Numbered from the stretch's first letter, positions 28,102 through 37,664 are shown. The stretch is DNA of 64,000 bases from Oligoflexales bacterium (GCA_947494335.1 CANLUT010000001.1:186001-250000); one strand, 5' to 3'. Translations and numbers: made by a program. The notes: generated by a model not told the origin, from the letters alone.

Positions 28102-29346
28102 TCAGTCGCAAGAGCCGTCACGGGCGGCTTCGGGGAATCCACTGGTTCCAAAGTTTTTCTTCAGCGCGGAACATAGATCGACTTTCCAAGCTGCTGGAGC
28201 ATTTTGGACAAAAGCTCGTAGAAAGGCGCCTGTAATTTTGCCGTCACGCTCAAAGATTTCAGCCCGAGACATAGAGCTCGTATCCGCTTTGGGAGGAAGC
28301 ATAGTTTCGGGCATGGAGCCCATGGCTTCCTGACACTTTTTGATGGCGTTGATGGTTCCGAGCGCCAGATCTTTCTTAGAGACGGTGGCTTTAAGAGCTT
28401 GTTGCGTTTCATATAGTGAACGGGCAAACAGCGAGCCTAAGCAGTAAAAGTCGCTCTTGCAGGCCTCCGGTTCGGATGCAGCCAAGTCCTGGAACACGAA
28501 GGTCGTCTTCCCAAAGTCACGTTCGTCAGCCACCGAATCGATATCGATCGACGATCTAAGAATGTCGGTAGAGTCGGTAAAAGACCAACTTATAAAATCA
28601 GCAAAACCCTCGTTAAGGCCATTGAGGGCCCACTCGTCATTCCAGCGATTGTTGGCGTCGTATTTACCAGCCTGGAAGCTATAGTCGAAAATGAAATGAC
28701 CATACTCATGGGTGACAACCTGAAAGTTTGCAGCCAGTGGAACTGCTTCAATGGGTGAGCGTTGAAATAACAAAAATTTCTTATCGGCCGGACTATAGGC
28801 TGCGTTGAGTTTGATGCCTGCTGACACGTCTCTGCCTGGTCCTGAAATTTTGATTTCAGGTTCAAACAGCATGGTGTGTTTTCCAGCAGGAAGCACTGAC
28901 TGTAAGTCAGATGGTACGACGCCAATTTTTTCTTCTAGCGTGGAGTAGATTTCATCCACCTGATAGTAGGCTGAAAGCATCGCTAGCGTTGAATAATCAA
29001 GAGACATGGCCGTACCGCTTTTCACTTGGTAACGAAGATCAGGCGACTGTCCCCCAGAAAAGCTTTCACTTGATACCAGCGAACCGTTGACGTCTTTAAT
29101 CGTTAGCCGTCCACCTCTGCGCAGAGAAAGGTAAGTGCCATCAAGTTCATTAAAATTTGTAAGTGTACGAAAGGTCCTCTCTGCGAGTGCATATTCAGCG
29201 CGGCCGTTTGCATCTTTTCCAGTAAATGCCAAGACAACGGCTTTGTAAGGGGCCGACATGGAAAATTTGTGTTCGCCACAACCCGTCATGAAAATCGCCG
29301 CTGCTAAAAAGTAAAACTTACTCCATCGGACTTTGTAAGATGTCAT
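28102..29346 (-). CDS. zinc metalloprotease lipoprotein (HEXXH)
   Basis: The start at 29346 follows GAGGTGG and gives a lipoprotein signal with lipobox MTGC (Cys23). The zincin motif HEYGH (residues 213-217) is followed by NEGFAD with a probable third zinc ligand Glu246, as in gluzincin-type (thermolysin-like) proteases. It should be a cell-envelope endopeptidase. It lies between two outer-membrane protein genes, 1-17 bp apart on each side, so it may act on envelope proteins or be anchored with them. I do not recognise a characterised subfamily. Confidence 0.75.
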   Translation of the reverse strand: MTSYKVRWSKFYFLAAAIFMTGCGEHKFSMSAPYKAVVLAFTGKDANGRAEYALAERTFRTLTNFNELDGTYLSLRRGGRLTIKDVNGSLVSSESFSGGQSPDLRYQVKSGTAMSLDYSTLAMLSAYYQVDEIYSTLEEKIGVVPSDLQSVLPAGKHTMLFEPEIKISGPGRDVSAGIKLNAAYSPADKKFLLFQRSPIEAVPLAANFQVVTHEYGHFIFDYSFQAGKYDANNRWNDEWALNGLNEGFADFISWSFTDSTDILRSSIDIDSVADERDFGKTTFVFQDLAASEPEACKSDFYCLGSLFARSLYETQQALKATVSKKDLALGTINAIKKCQEAMGSMPETMLPPKADTSSMSRAEIFERDGKITGAFLRAFVQNAPAAWKVDLCSALKKNFGTSGFPEAARDGSCD

Positions 29347-29347
29347 G

Positions 29348-30175
29348 TTACCACCTCGTACTTGCGCTAAACCAAGGAAGAACCTGGCCACCAGCGCCAT
29401 GAAAATAGATGCCACCCAAACTTACGAGCCAGTCTGTCTCTGTTCGCAGGTCAGCAGATATACGGACAACGCCCCAAAGCGCATCACCGCTCGTTGCGTT
29501 CAGATCAGCGCTAAGACTTTGCGCGATGGTGTCCGCTTCAACAGACGTTGCAAGAGCCGCAAGTGCATGACTTGAGACCGCCAACGTGTCAGAAATCAGG
29601 AACTGATAGCCACCACCGGCAGCAGCTGTTGAAAACCTGATATTTGTGTAATCGACACTTGTTTCTTTGCCGAGTTCAGCTCCAAAATTCATAAACATCA
29701 ATTGCCCTAAAACCACATGTCGCGGTGCGGGCTTCCACGCGGTATTTGCTGTGAATACCTCCCACGAGGAACTAAACTCACTTGCCCCCAGGTATCCCGC
29801 GTAGAGAGTGGCAGCTGATTGCAAAGACTCAGTCCCGTACACCAGGGTTCTTGCTTTCAGAGAAATTCCTTTTGCGCCAGCTAGCCAAGGTACTGTTGAA
29901 ATTAGGGCGTTTGTTCCAACCGTTAAAGTATCTGAAACACCGTAATCAACCGCAATGCTTGGCATCGGTATCAAGGGTAGAATGAGTGGCGGCCACTCCA
30001 CGACTAACGAACCGTGATCGGCCAAGTTGGTGTCAAAAAATCCAGGGTAGCCTTGGTAGGGTGTTTTAAAACCCGATGGGCTTCCTGGTTGCATGGCACC
30101 GCGCTGTGCATAGCTTGTGGTTGACAGACAAGTCACCAGCAAAACTGCGCTGACATTATAAAACCTATTCTTCAT
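29348..30175 (-). CDS. putative outer-membrane protein
   Basis: A 275-residue secreted protein with a clear signal peptide (MKNRFYNVSAVLLVTCLSTTSYA). The mature part has repeated amphipathic strands (SIAVDYGVSDTLTVGTNAL, TLYAGYLGASEF, NIRFSTAAAGGGYQFLIS) and ends with an aromatic residue (SASTRW), which suggests a beta-barrel. Its start overlaps the upstream peroxidase stop by 4 bp (ATGA), and its stop is one base from the metalloprotease start. Tight coupling implies a shared role, still unknown. Confidence 0.7.
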   Translation of the reverse strand: MKNRFYNVSAVLLVTCLSTTSYAQRGAMQPGSPSGFKTPYQGYPGFFDTNLADHGSLVVEWPPLILPLIPMPSIAVDYGVSDTLTVGTNALISTVPWLAGAKGISLKARTLVYGTESLQSAATLYAGYLGASEFSSSWEVFTANTAWKPAPRHVVLGQLMFMNFGAELGKETSVDYTNIRFSTAAAGGGYQFLISDTLAVSSHALAALATSVEADTIAQSLSADLNATSGDALWGVVRISADLRTETDWLVSLGGIYFHGAGGQVLPWFSASTRW

Positions 30176-31617
30176 TGACCCTCCCTGAAGAAACTCACAG
30201 GGCTATTAAGTGACAACATAAATGCCTCAAGATCTTTCAATTCACCGGCAGAAAATTTCAATGGCTTAAGTGATTCCTCGATGCGACCAACCGCAGGCGG
30301 AACTGCTAGGTGATTGTAGTGCTGGAGGATACTATCTAAATTGGGGAAACGTCCATCATGACCGTAGGGAGCTGTGTCTTTCAGATTGCGCAGTGTGGGT
30401 GTCTTAAATCCGCCAACAGCCTCGGCGCTTTCTGTCTCAATATAATCAAGCTCGCGGCAGGACTCACTCAGCTCATCTTGTTTGAGGTAAGGACCTCGGC
30501 AGTTAAATTGGCTGTCACGAGCATCTAGGAGGCCTTGGGCTCTGCCTACATCCAAGACCTCGGATGACAAGGCCATCAGGCCAATGTTGTGAAACTGCTG
30601 GTCCGTAAAGTTAGGGCCATGATGGCATAAGGCGCAGTTTCCACGACCGGTAAATAAACGCAGGCCCCGTAGCTCAGCTTCGCCAAATCCAGCACCGAGT
30701 GCATCCTCTGGTTTTGAGGCTTTTGGCAGTCGATCTGCAAATAAATCAAAGGCAGAGTCCTCAGTGCGAATGGTGCGCTCAAATGCGGCCACCGCGCGAC
30801 CGAAGTTTGCAAAAACTTGGTTGATGGCGTGCTGCTCTGAGAGGGGAATTTTCTCAAAAGCCGTCGGAGTCTCATCGACGAACGCAGACATGGTCTTTAG
30901 CACTTCTACAGGTTGTACGGCCAAAGTCTGCGCATTGCGTAAAATTGTCTTTTGCAGGGTTTCACTACCAAGTGTTGCAAGTGCATAGGCTGCGACAGCG
31001 CTTGAAACTTTCGAGTGCTTCTGTGCAGGTGGAGGCAGTGATAATCGATCAGTCGGTACGTCAGGAATTTTTCCGAAAATAGATTCGTATTCGCTTCGGT
31101 AAGAGTTCTGGATTCTGGCCAAAACTTTGCTGCGTGAAAATCCGTGTTCTTTCGGGCTTTCCATCGGTCCTAGAGCTTGGGCTGCCAGTGAATCGGCGCG
31201 ACCATTCCAGAAAAACCAGTGGCTAGCATAGCTATTAATGAGCGTCGGAGCATTCATGGAACCTGTCAGCATGCCTTCCGATTTTACCTTTCCATCGGTA
31301 AAAGAGCGGTCAGGGGCATGACAGGTGGCGCAACTGACTTGGTTGTTGGCACTAAACTCTTTATCGAAAAAAAGCTTGGCTCCGAATGCAACGAGCGGCT
31401 TCGGATCATCGGATAATTCATGCTGCTGACGAAATGACGCAACTAACGGTTTTAATTCATCGTCTGACAAGTTGTTGCTACGGCGATCGGCAGCTTTCTT
31501 ACTGATAGTCAGGCCCGGCACGGCACCCGCGTTAGGAGACACTTTCACCCAAATGATCGCCGTTACAGCTGCTGCAGCTGTTGTCAAAAGTAGAGCCTTT
31601 TTCCCTTTAGCTGTCAT
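30172..31617 (-). CDS. dihaem cytochrome c peroxidase / MauG family
   Basis: A periplasmic dihaem enzyme: an N-terminal membrane anchor or signal (LLLTTAAAAVTAIIWV), a first haem site CATCH (residues 96-100), a second haem site CALCH near 333, and the typical segments NAPTLINSYASHWFFWNGRADSL (broken by my count into family blocks) and KTPTLRNLKDTAPYGHDGRF. Family members reduce H2O2 using cytochrome c or oxidise protein residues. The gene sits between a DUF983 membrane protein and an outer-membrane protein and diverges from the caa3 oxidase cluster. Confidence 0.9.
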   Translation of the reverse strand: MTAKGKKALLLTTAAAAVTAIIWVKVSPNAGAVPGLTISKKAADRRSNNLSDDELKPLVASFRQQHELSDDPKPLVAFGAKLFFDKEFSANNQVSCATCHAPDRSFTDGKVKSEGMLTGSMNAPTLINSYASHWFFWNGRADSLAAQALGPMESPKEHGFSRSKVLARIQNSYRSEYESIFGKIPDVPTDRLSLPPPAQKHSKVSSAVAAYALATLGSETLQKTILRNAQTLAVQPVEVLKTMSAFVDETPTAFEKIPLSEQHAINQVFANFGRAVAAFERTIRTEDSAFDLFADRLPKASKPEDALGAGFGEAELRGLRLFTGRGNCALCHHGPNFTDQQFHNIGLMALSSEVLDVGRAQGLLDARDSQFNCRGPYLKQDELSESCRELDYIETESAEAVGGFKTPTLRNLKDTAPYGHDGRFPNLDSILQHYNHLAVPPAVGRIEESLKPLKFSAGELKDLEAFMLSLNSPVSFFREGQ

Positions 31618-31627
31618 TTTGCATCAT

Positions 31628-32026
31628 CTACTTCGATTGATTTAATTGATCAGCATCCGTCAGTGGATGAACGGTGTGATCAAACCACATCCACAGCGAC
31701 CGTCCCCACGGAATAAATAGCAAAGCAGAAATCCCGCCGAAGAATGCCGGCACGCCTGCAACGACTAGATCTCCAGCATCACTATGCTTCCAAACCATAT
31801 AGCCGCCGGCCGCTAACGCTGACAGCGCAGTGAACGTGTAAGTCATCATCCAAGATGCACCTGAGAAATATCCCACTTCGCGCTCATACTTGTAATTGCA
31901 CTGCGTGCATCCCACGCCAAATTCAACGAGATGACCTTTGCGTAAAAGCGGCGTTGTTCCGCAATAAAGACATCGAAGTTTCATGGCATTTAAAAAACTT
32001 GGTTTTGACGTGTGCTGCAAAGACAT
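31628..32026 (-). CDS. DUF983 family zinc-ribbon membrane protein
   Basis: A 132-residue protein. The ATG at 32026 has a perfect AGGAG site; a longer upstream frame was rejected. It has a zinc-ribbon (CLYCG ... CTQCNYKYEREVGYF) followed by two membrane helices (TYTFTALSALAAGGYMVW and VVAGVPAFFGGISALLFIPW), the DUF983 pattern. DUF983 genes are often near cytochrome oxidase genes, as here. It leads the peroxidase unit and diverges from the YtkA-like gene across 116 bp. Confidence 0.82.
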   Translation of the reverse strand: MSLQHTSKPSFLNAMKLRCLYCGTTPLLRKGHLVEFGVGCTQCNYKYEREVGYFSGASWMMTYTFTALSALAAGGYMVWKHSDAGDLVVAGVPAFFGGISALLFIPWGRSLWMWFDHTVHPLTDADQLNQSK

Positions 32027-32142
32027 CGCTCCTGATTGACTTTCGTGAGTCGATGCATCATAGCAGTAGGACGGCTGGGTCAGAATCACTTTGTCTTTTT
32101 GCCGTTGCAATTGATGCTTTTGCTGGATTTCTGGAGGCGCGC

Positions 32143-32580
32143 GTGGGTTATTTGCATAAAATTTATACAATTACACCCGTGCTGATCTGCTTGTCAGGGT
32201 TGAGCTTTGCGCAAGTTCCTGCACAAGATTTGGACAAGTCCATCAGCGTGGGAGACCAGTCGGTTAACATTGCTCTCGAGCCGAGGGATGCTGGCTGCGT
32301 TAAAAAACAGCAAATTCAGTTGAACAAAATGTTTTGCATGGCTGTGAACATGTCTATGGCCAAAGGCACGGCTGATGGGGATCTCGTCCTGAAAGCCTTT
32401 GATGCCGTGATGCCTGCCCATGGTCACGGCATGGTCACACGCTCAAAAATCAAACCCTCAAAAGCAGGTGAATACTTGATTGAAGGACTCAAACTCCATA
32501 TGCCCGGCGAGTGGAATTTTAAGCTGGATGTTGTGCTCGGAAAGGCATCAGCTCAAGTTGCGATCCCATTGAAACTTTGA
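32143..32580 (+). CDS. periplasmic YtkA/FixH-like protein
   Basis: A 145-residue exported protein. The GTG at 32143 has GGAGG upstream and starts a signal peptide (HKIYTITPVLICLSGLSFAQ); a much longer in-frame extension upstream was rejected. The mature domain contains MPAHGHGMVTRS and YLIEGLKLHMPGEWNFKLDV, matching the YtkA-like beta-sandwich pattern in which His and Met can bind copper. Placed just before coxB, a role in copper delivery or oxidase assembly is plausible (inference). Confidence 0.72.
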   Translation: MGYLHKIYTITPVLICLSGLSFAQVPAQDLDKSISVGDQSVNIALEPRDAGCVKKQQIQLNKMFCMAVNMSMAKGTADGDLVLKAFDAVMPAHGHGMVTRSKIKPSKAGEYLIEGLKLHMPGEWNFKLDVVLGKASAQVAIPLKL

Positions 32581-32588
32581 GAGAATTC

Positions 32589-32618
32589 TTGACTGAGCAC
32601 AAGTCCCAGTTTTAAGAT
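32589..32618 (+). promoter_or_regulatory. possible sigma70-type promoter for cox operon
   Basis: TTGACT and TAAGAT are spaced by 18 bp, 60 bp before the coxB ATG. Confidence 0.4.
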
Positions 32619-32677
32619 TCGGGCCTCACTGAATTATTGTTCGATTTTTATCAACGCACTTACAACAGGTGTCATAC

Positions 32678-33736
32678 ATGCAGCAACCAGCATTTGACGA
32701 AAGCAGTTACAAATTGTTTGACGTGAGTTGGGATGCACCGATGGACACAATTTCGGGGCTGACTGAGTGGAGCCGGGATATCAATTCCGTCTACGCCATC
32801 ACAACAGTCATCACGATTTTCGTATTCTTTGCGGTCGCGATTCCCCTGATTTGGACCCTTGTCAAATTCAAGAGTAAAGGTGACGAACAAACACCCCCAA
32901 AGCAATTTCACGGGAACACGACGTTGGAAATTTTGTGGACGGTCATCCCTGTTGTGCTTTTGCTTTTCATCGCAGTGCCGACTTGGCGCATTTTGTTTAA
33001 ACACGCTCACACGCCAGAGGGCGCGATGCAGGTGGATGTAATCGGCCATCAGTGGTGGTGGGAATTCCGCTATCCTCAAAATGGCAACATCATCACGGCT
33101 AACGAACTTCACCTACCGGAAAACACGCCGGTGGTATTCCGAGTCTGGTCTGCAGACGTTATTCACGGTTTCTGGGTGCCAAAGTTTGGCGGCAAGATGG
33201 ATGCCAACCCAACTGCCATGGAAGAAGATGGAATCACGCCGAAGCGCTGGTCTGTTCTGAATATCGTGACGCCCTCAGTTGCTGACGCTAACAAAAAGGG
33301 TGGCGAGATGTATCAGGGCCAGTGTACGCAGCTTTGCGGACCATCCCATGCTCTCATGCGCTTTAATACAGTTGTTCATTCAAAAGACGAATTCGAAAGT
33401 TGGGCAAAGACGGCAAACACGCCTCCCGCTGTTGAGACCACTCTTGCAAAAGCGGGTGAGCAAGTATTCGCTCGCTGCCAGGCTTGTCACGCAATCACTG
33501 GGACGCCAAGCGAGCAAATCCCGGGACCAAAGATCGGTCCGAACCTCACCAACTTTGGAAATCGTAAGTATCTAGGTGCAGGAACTCGTTTAAATACGAT
33601 GGAAAACCTGGCCGCTTGGTTGCGTGATCCTGCGTCTATTAAGCAGGGGTCATTGATGCCAAACCTTGGTTTGACCGAAGAGGAGATCCAACAAGTGTCC
33701 TCCTACGTGCGATTGTCCACGACGAAAACGTACTGA
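32678..33736 (+). CDS. coxB: caa3 cytochrome c oxidase subunit II with fused cytochrome c
   Basis: Subunit II takes electrons into the oxidase. Two membrane helices come first (ITTVITIFVFFAVAIPLIW and IPVVLLLFIAVPTWRILF), then the CuA domain with HQWWWEFRYP and the copper ligand pattern GQCTQLCGPSHALM. A C-terminal cytochrome c domain follows (haem site CQACH near 268, with MPNLGLTEEEIQQV supplying the Met ligand), so this is the caa3 type. The ATG at 32678 was preferred over a GTG 9 bp upstream. Confidence 0.93.
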   Translation: MQQPAFDESSYKLFDVSWDAPMDTISGLTEWSRDINSVYAITTVITIFVFFAVAIPLIWTLVKFKSKGDEQTPPKQFHGNTTLEILWTVIPVVLLLFIAVPTWRILFKHAHTPEGAMQVDVIGHQWWWEFRYPQNGNIITANELHLPENTPVVFRVWSADVIHGFWVPKFGGKMDANPTAMEEDGITPKRWSVLNIVTPSVADANKKGGEMYQGQCTQLCGPSHALMRFNTVVHSKDEFESWAKTANTPPAVETTLAKAGEQVFARCQACHAITGTPSEQIPGPKIGPNLTNFGNRKYLGAGTRLNTMENLAAWLRDPASIKQGSLMPNLGLTEEEIQQVSSYVRLSTTKTY

Positions 33737-33766
33737 TTTTTTCCTTTAGATAAGGACCTAAACTAT

Positions 33767-35572
33767 ATGGCCAAGAATCTTCCCAAAACTGGACTCATCA
33801 GCTGGCTCACCACAGTTGACCACAAGCGCATCGGTATCATGTATGCGCTTGGCTCATTGTTCTTTCTTATTGTGGGCGGTATTGACGCGATCTTGATGCG
33901 CACGCAGCTCATGGTTCCAAACAGCACGTTTCTCTCCGGTGAGACATACAATGGTTTGGTGACCATGCATGGCACAACCATGATCTTCCTTGTGATCATG
34001 CCGCTGTCTGCTGCGTTCTTTAACTATTTGGTGCCTCTCCAGATTGGAGCTCCCGACGTTGCGTTTCCGCGACTGAATGCACTCAGCTTCTGGATCTGGT
34101 TGTTTGGCTCTCTGCTCCTCAACACCAGTTACTTGGTACAGCAGGTCCCGTCGGTAGGCTGGTTTGCGTATGCGAACCTCACGCAAAAGCAATTTAACCC
34201 AACGCACTCTGTTGATTTTTGGATTCTTGGTGTTCAGGTTGTTGGTTTGGCATCGTTGATTGCCTCGATTAACTTCTTTGTAACAATTGTTAACATGCGT
34301 GCTAAAGGCATGACTCTGCTCAAGATGCCGCTATTCGTTTGGACGACTCTGGTGACGCAGGTTCTTCTGTTCTTGTCGCTCCCAGTGATCACGGTTGCTC
34401 TCGTCATGATTTCGTTTGACCGTACGTTCGGTACTGGATTTTTCAACCCTGGTCTTGGTGGTCAAGTTGTTATGTGGCAGCACTTGTTCTGGATCTTCGG
34501 CCACCCAGAAGTTTACATCTTGATTCTTCCTGCAATGGGTATCGTCTCCGAGATCTTGGCAACCTTTGCCCGTAAGCCTCTTTTCGGTTACACCGTCATG
34601 GTCTACAGCTCCTGTGCCATCGGTTTCCTTGGCTTTGCGGTTTGGGCTCACCACATGTTCACAACTGGTCTTGGGCCTTGGGCTACGGCGTTGTTCAGTG
34701 CCGCAACAATGCTGATTGCCGTTCCGACCGGGGTTAAAATCTTTAACTGGATTTCGACTCTTTGGGGCGGGCAGATTCGCTTTACGACAGCGTCGCTCTT
34801 TGCGATTTCCTTCGTGGCGATGTTCACCTTTGGTGGTCTGTCTGGGATCATGCACAGCTCTCCTGTCATCGATACACAGCATCAAGCCTCTTACTTTGTC
34901 GTCGCTCACTTCCACTACGTACTTTACGGTGGAGCGGTGATGGGTCTTTTCGGCGGTATCTACTACTGGTTCCCAAAAGTCACTGGTCGTATGATGAACG
35001 AATTCATCGGTAAGACTCAATTCTGGCTCTACATGATTGGCTTTAACCTGACGTTCTTCCCGATGCACTTCCTTGGTCTTGAAGGGATGCCACGTCGTAT
35101 TTACACATACGCGGGTGATCAAAACTGGAACTTCTGGAACCTTTGCGCAACCTTGGGGGCCTATATCACCGCCGTCGGGGGCGCATTATTCTTCATCAAC
35201 ATGCTGTACTCCATGATTTGGGGCGCTAAAGCTTCCGCAGATCCATGGGATGGCCGTACGCTAGAGTGGTCGATTGCATCACCTCCGCCAGAATATAACT
35301 TTGCGAAGCTTCCTGAAGTGTCTCAGCTTGATGACTGGTGGTACAAAAAGTACACCCACGACGGCAAGCGTTTGACGCCGCCACAGCAACCGGTGGTTGA
35401 CATTAGTTCAATTCATTTACCTAACCAAAGCTTCTGGCCAATCTTCCTGGCCGGCGGCATCACAATGATTGCGACGGGATTTGTGGTTTCAGCTAACGGC
35501 GTCATGATCTCTTTGATTGGCGTGGCTTTAACCGTGGCCTCAACTTATGGATGGGCTTACGAAGAGCCTTGA
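33767..35572 (+). CDS. coxA: caa3 cytochrome c oxidase subunit I
   Basis: This is the catalytic subunit that reduces O2 and pumps protons. The 601-residue protein begins with the family segment LTTVDHKRIGIMY and has about 12 membrane helices. Haem a ligand His (TMHGTTMIFLVIMPL), the CuB/Tyr crosslink region WIFGHPEVYILILPAMGIVSE, and the paired haem ligands in VVAHFHYVLYGG are all intact. A haem-copper oxidase of the A family is clear. It lies 30 bp after coxB. Confidence 0.96.
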   Translation: MAKNLPKTGLISWLTTVDHKRIGIMYALGSLFFLIVGGIDAILMRTQLMVPNSTFLSGETYNGLVTMHGTTMIFLVIMPLSAAFFNYLVPLQIGAPDVAFPRLNALSFWIWLFGSLLLNTSYLVQQVPSVGWFAYANLTQKQFNPTHSVDFWILGVQVVGLASLIASINFFVTIVNMRAKGMTLLKMPLFVWTTLVTQVLLFLSLPVITVALVMISFDRTFGTGFFNPGLGGQVVMWQHLFWIFGHPEVYILILPAMGIVSEILATFARKPLFGYTVMVYSSCAIGFLGFAVWAHHMFTTGLGPWATALFSAATMLIAVPTGVKIFNWISTLWGGQIRFTTASLFAISFVAMFTFGGLSGIMHSSPVIDTQHQASYFVVAHFHYVLYGGAVMGLFGGIYYWFPKVTGRMMNEFIGKTQFWLYMIGFNLTFFPMHFLGLEGMPRRIYTYAGDQNWNFWNLCATLGAYITAVGGALFFINMLYSMIWGAKASADPWDGRTLEWSIASPPPEYNFAKLPEVSQLDDWWYKKYTHDGKRLTPPQQPVVDISSIHLPNQSFWPIFLAGGITMIATGFVVSANGVMISLIGVALTVASTYGWAYEEP

Positions 35573-35617
35573 TTGCTGACTAAAACACGAAACCACTCTT
35601 GATGGAGACGCATACTA

Positions 35618-36211
35618 ATGAGTGAATCAGCCCACCACTTTCAGACCTCGACCAACATCGAAAACCGCAAGTTTGCGATGTGGGTTCTGATTGCTTCCGA
35701 ATGTTTTTTGTTCGGAACGTTGATCGCCAACTACCTAATTAATAAAGGACGGTCTATCGCTGGCCCAACGCCTCAGGATGTCTATGAAATTGACATCACA
35801 ACGCTGTCGACCTTTGACCTTCTGATGTCATCGGTAGCCATGGTCTTGGCATTGCACTACTGCAAGGAAAAAGATTTACGGAAGTTCCAGTTTTGGACCT
35901 TCATGGTTGTCTTGGGCGGCTTGATTTTCTTGGGCTTTCAATACCATGAATTCTCGACCTTCGTGCTGAAAGAGGGCTTGGGTCTATCCACTAATATCTT
36001 TGCGTCGAGCTTTTATCTTTTGACAGGTTGCCACGGTGCACACGTGACTGTTGGTGTTCTATGGATGTCCTCTATCCTGGTTACGTCTTTAATCAAGGGT
36101 AAGGAATGGTTTAACAGCGATATCGTCGAAGTGGCAGGTCTCTATTGGCACTTCGTTGACGTGGTTTGGATTATCATTTTCACAGTTGTTTACCTCTTCG
36201 TGTACGTTTGA
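35618..36211 (+). CDS. coxC: cytochrome c oxidase subunit III
   Basis: A 197-residue membrane subunit with five helices, the short form common in caa3 oxidases. Landmarks are KFAMWVLIASECFLFGTLI, LTGCHGAHVTVGVLWM and VAGLYWHFVDVVWIIIFTVVYL. It stabilises subunit I. The gene lies 45 bp after coxA with a GGAGACG ribosome site. Confidence 0.94.
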   Translation: MSESAHHFQTSTNIENRKFAMWVLIASECFLFGTLIANYLINKGRSIAGPTPQDVYEIDITTLSTFDLLMSSVAMVLALHYCKEKDLRKFQFWTFMVVLGGLIFLGFQYHEFSTFVLKEGLGLSTNIFASSFYLLTGCHGAHVTVGVLWMSSILVTSLIKGKEWFNSDIVEVAGLYWHFVDVVWIIIFTVVYLFVYV

Positions 36212-36231
36212 AGAACAAAGGAGCATAGAAT

Positions 36232-36567
36232 ATGGGATCAGGACACGGTCACGGTCACGACGCAGGACATCATGAAGAACACGCGCATGCGGGTCCAAAG
36301 CTCTATTGGATCTTTGCGGTTATCCTTTGCGTCATTACATTTTTTGAATGGATTATCTTCAAGAAAAAAGAAGAGTGGGGTGTATCCAATCAGGTGCTGA
36401 TCTGGTCGCTTCTGGCGATGTCTCTCGTCAAATTCGTGATGGTTTGCGGGTGGTACATGCATCTACGTTTTGACAACAAAATGCTGACGCAGATCTTCAT
36501 TTTCTCGGGGATTTTGGCCATGGGTGTTTTCTTGATCATGAAGCTATCGCTTCCGGTGATGGGCTGA
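36232..36567 (+). CDS. caa3 oxidase subunit IV (CoxD/CtaF-like)
   Basis: A 111-residue protein with three membrane helices (LYWIFAVILCVITFFEWIIF, VLIWSLLAMSLVKFVMVCGW, IFIFSGILAMGVFLIMKL) and the family signature FVMVCGWYMHLRFD. The N-terminus is His-rich (nine His in the first 21 residues), a likely metal-binding segment not needed for the fold. It is the last structural gene of the oxidase operon before a terminator. Confidence 0.88.
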   Translation: MGSGHGHGHDAGHHEEHAHAGPKLYWIFAVILCVITFFEWIIFKKKEEWGVSNQVLIWSLLAMSLVKFVMVCGWYMHLRFDNKMLTQIFIFSGILAMGVFLIMKLSLPVMG

Positions 36568-36591
36568 TCGACGTTTTAGATGGGATAAAAG

Positions 36592-36622
36592 CCCTGTACC
36601 TCAGCTGGTACAGGGTTTTTTG
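36592..36622 (+). terminator. rho-independent terminator of cox operon
   Basis: The perfect 9-bp stem CCCTGTACC/GGTACAGGG with a 6-nt loop is followed by seven Ts. Confidence 0.95.
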
Positions 36623-36687
36623 TTGCTGTTTTCTCAGGCCGTCGTGGTAGGATCGCCCGGATAAAAGAACATGGTCGGGGTTTATAC

Positions 36688-37632
36688 GTGATCCGATTTT
36701 TAAATCTCCTGTCATCGACGGCCTACGCGGATAATCTTTACGATAGGCTACCTGAGGATTCCTTTGATCTTAAGTGGGCTTGGGATCCGGCATTAATTTT
36801 ATTTGTGGTGCTGGCGATTCTTTACTACCGAGGGTTGAAGGCGTTTCGTGGCCCGCTTCCCGTTAAGCGCTGGCAAATTGTTCTCTTCTATCTCGGAGTC
36901 AGCACTGTGATTGCTGCGCTGATGCCGCCGATCGATCCTCTCTCGGACCAACTGTTTTTTATGCACATGGTGCAGCATTTGATGGTCACCAACATCGGAG
37001 TGCCCCTGATGATGCTGGGTGTCCCGTTTTTCATTTGTGTGCGTGGGTTGTCACCGAGTGTGCGAAGAAACGTTTACTTTCCGCTCGTGCGCTCAAGACC
37101 CTTGCGGTGGCTTTTTAACCTGGTGAGTCGACCTCTGGTGAGCCTATTTCTCTTCCAGGCTGCCTATTGGTTTTGGCATGTGCCGTACTATTACAATCTA
37201 GCGCTGCTCAACGACGCCTGGCATTTGTTGGAGCATGCGACCTTTGCCTGGGTGAGTATCCTTCTTTGGCGCAACATCATTGACCCTCATCCAATGAAGT
37301 CGCCAATTTCGATGCCAGTCAGGATGCTTTATGTGATGGGACTCATGGCCTCCAACGTCATTTTATCGGCGTTTTTATCGTTCAGTGACACGGTTTGGTA
37401 TGCCTACGAGGGACGTCCGACGCCTGAGTGGTGGAAACCTTGGAATCATTTGGACGACCAAAGACTGGGCGGCCTGCTCATGTGGGTACCGGGCGAGTTT
37501 ATTGACTTTTTTGTGGTCAGCATGATTTTTATCATTTGGACGTCACGCGAAAGAAAGCGCGAACAAGCGCAAAAAAATTCAATTGACACCCCAAACCTCG
37601 AACCGTATAACGTTACTCCTGCTGACGCTTAA
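36688..37632 (+). CDS. ctaG: cytochrome c oxidase assembly factor CtaG (caa3 type)
   Basis: A 314-residue polytopic membrane protein of the caa3_CtaG family, needed for maturation of caa3 oxidase, probably copper insertion. Family features include MHMVQHLMVTNIGVPLMMLG, FWHVPYYYNLALLNDAWHLLEHATF and LLMWVPGEFIDF, with conserved His residues in membrane segments. The GTG start is preceded by a TCGGGG site. It follows the cox terminator, so it has a separate promoter, and precedes tRNA-Asp by 32 bp. Confidence 0.9.
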   Translation: MIRFLNLLSSTAYADNLYDRLPEDSFDLKWAWDPALILFVVLAILYYRGLKAFRGPLPVKRWQIVLFYLGVSTVIAALMPPIDPLSDQLFFMHMVQHLMVTNIGVPLMMLGVPFFICVRGLSPSVRRNVYFPLVRSRPLRWLFNLVSRPLVSLFLFQAAYWFWHVPYYYNLALLNDAWHLLEHATFAWVSILLWRNIIDPHPMKSPISMPVRMLYVMGLMASNVILSAFLSFSDTVWYAYEGRPTPEWWKPWNHLDDQRLGGLLMWVPGEFIDFFVVSMIFIIWTSRERKREQAQKNSIDTPNLEPYNVTPADA

Positions 37633-37664
37633 GAGAAAATAAGCCGCTCGCAGCACCCTAGCGC

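Noticed and set aside
31855-32142. Long N-terminal extension of the YtkA-like gene
   Set aside because: It overlaps the divergent DUF983 gene, has no signal peptide, and a GGAGG site marks the GTG at 32143.
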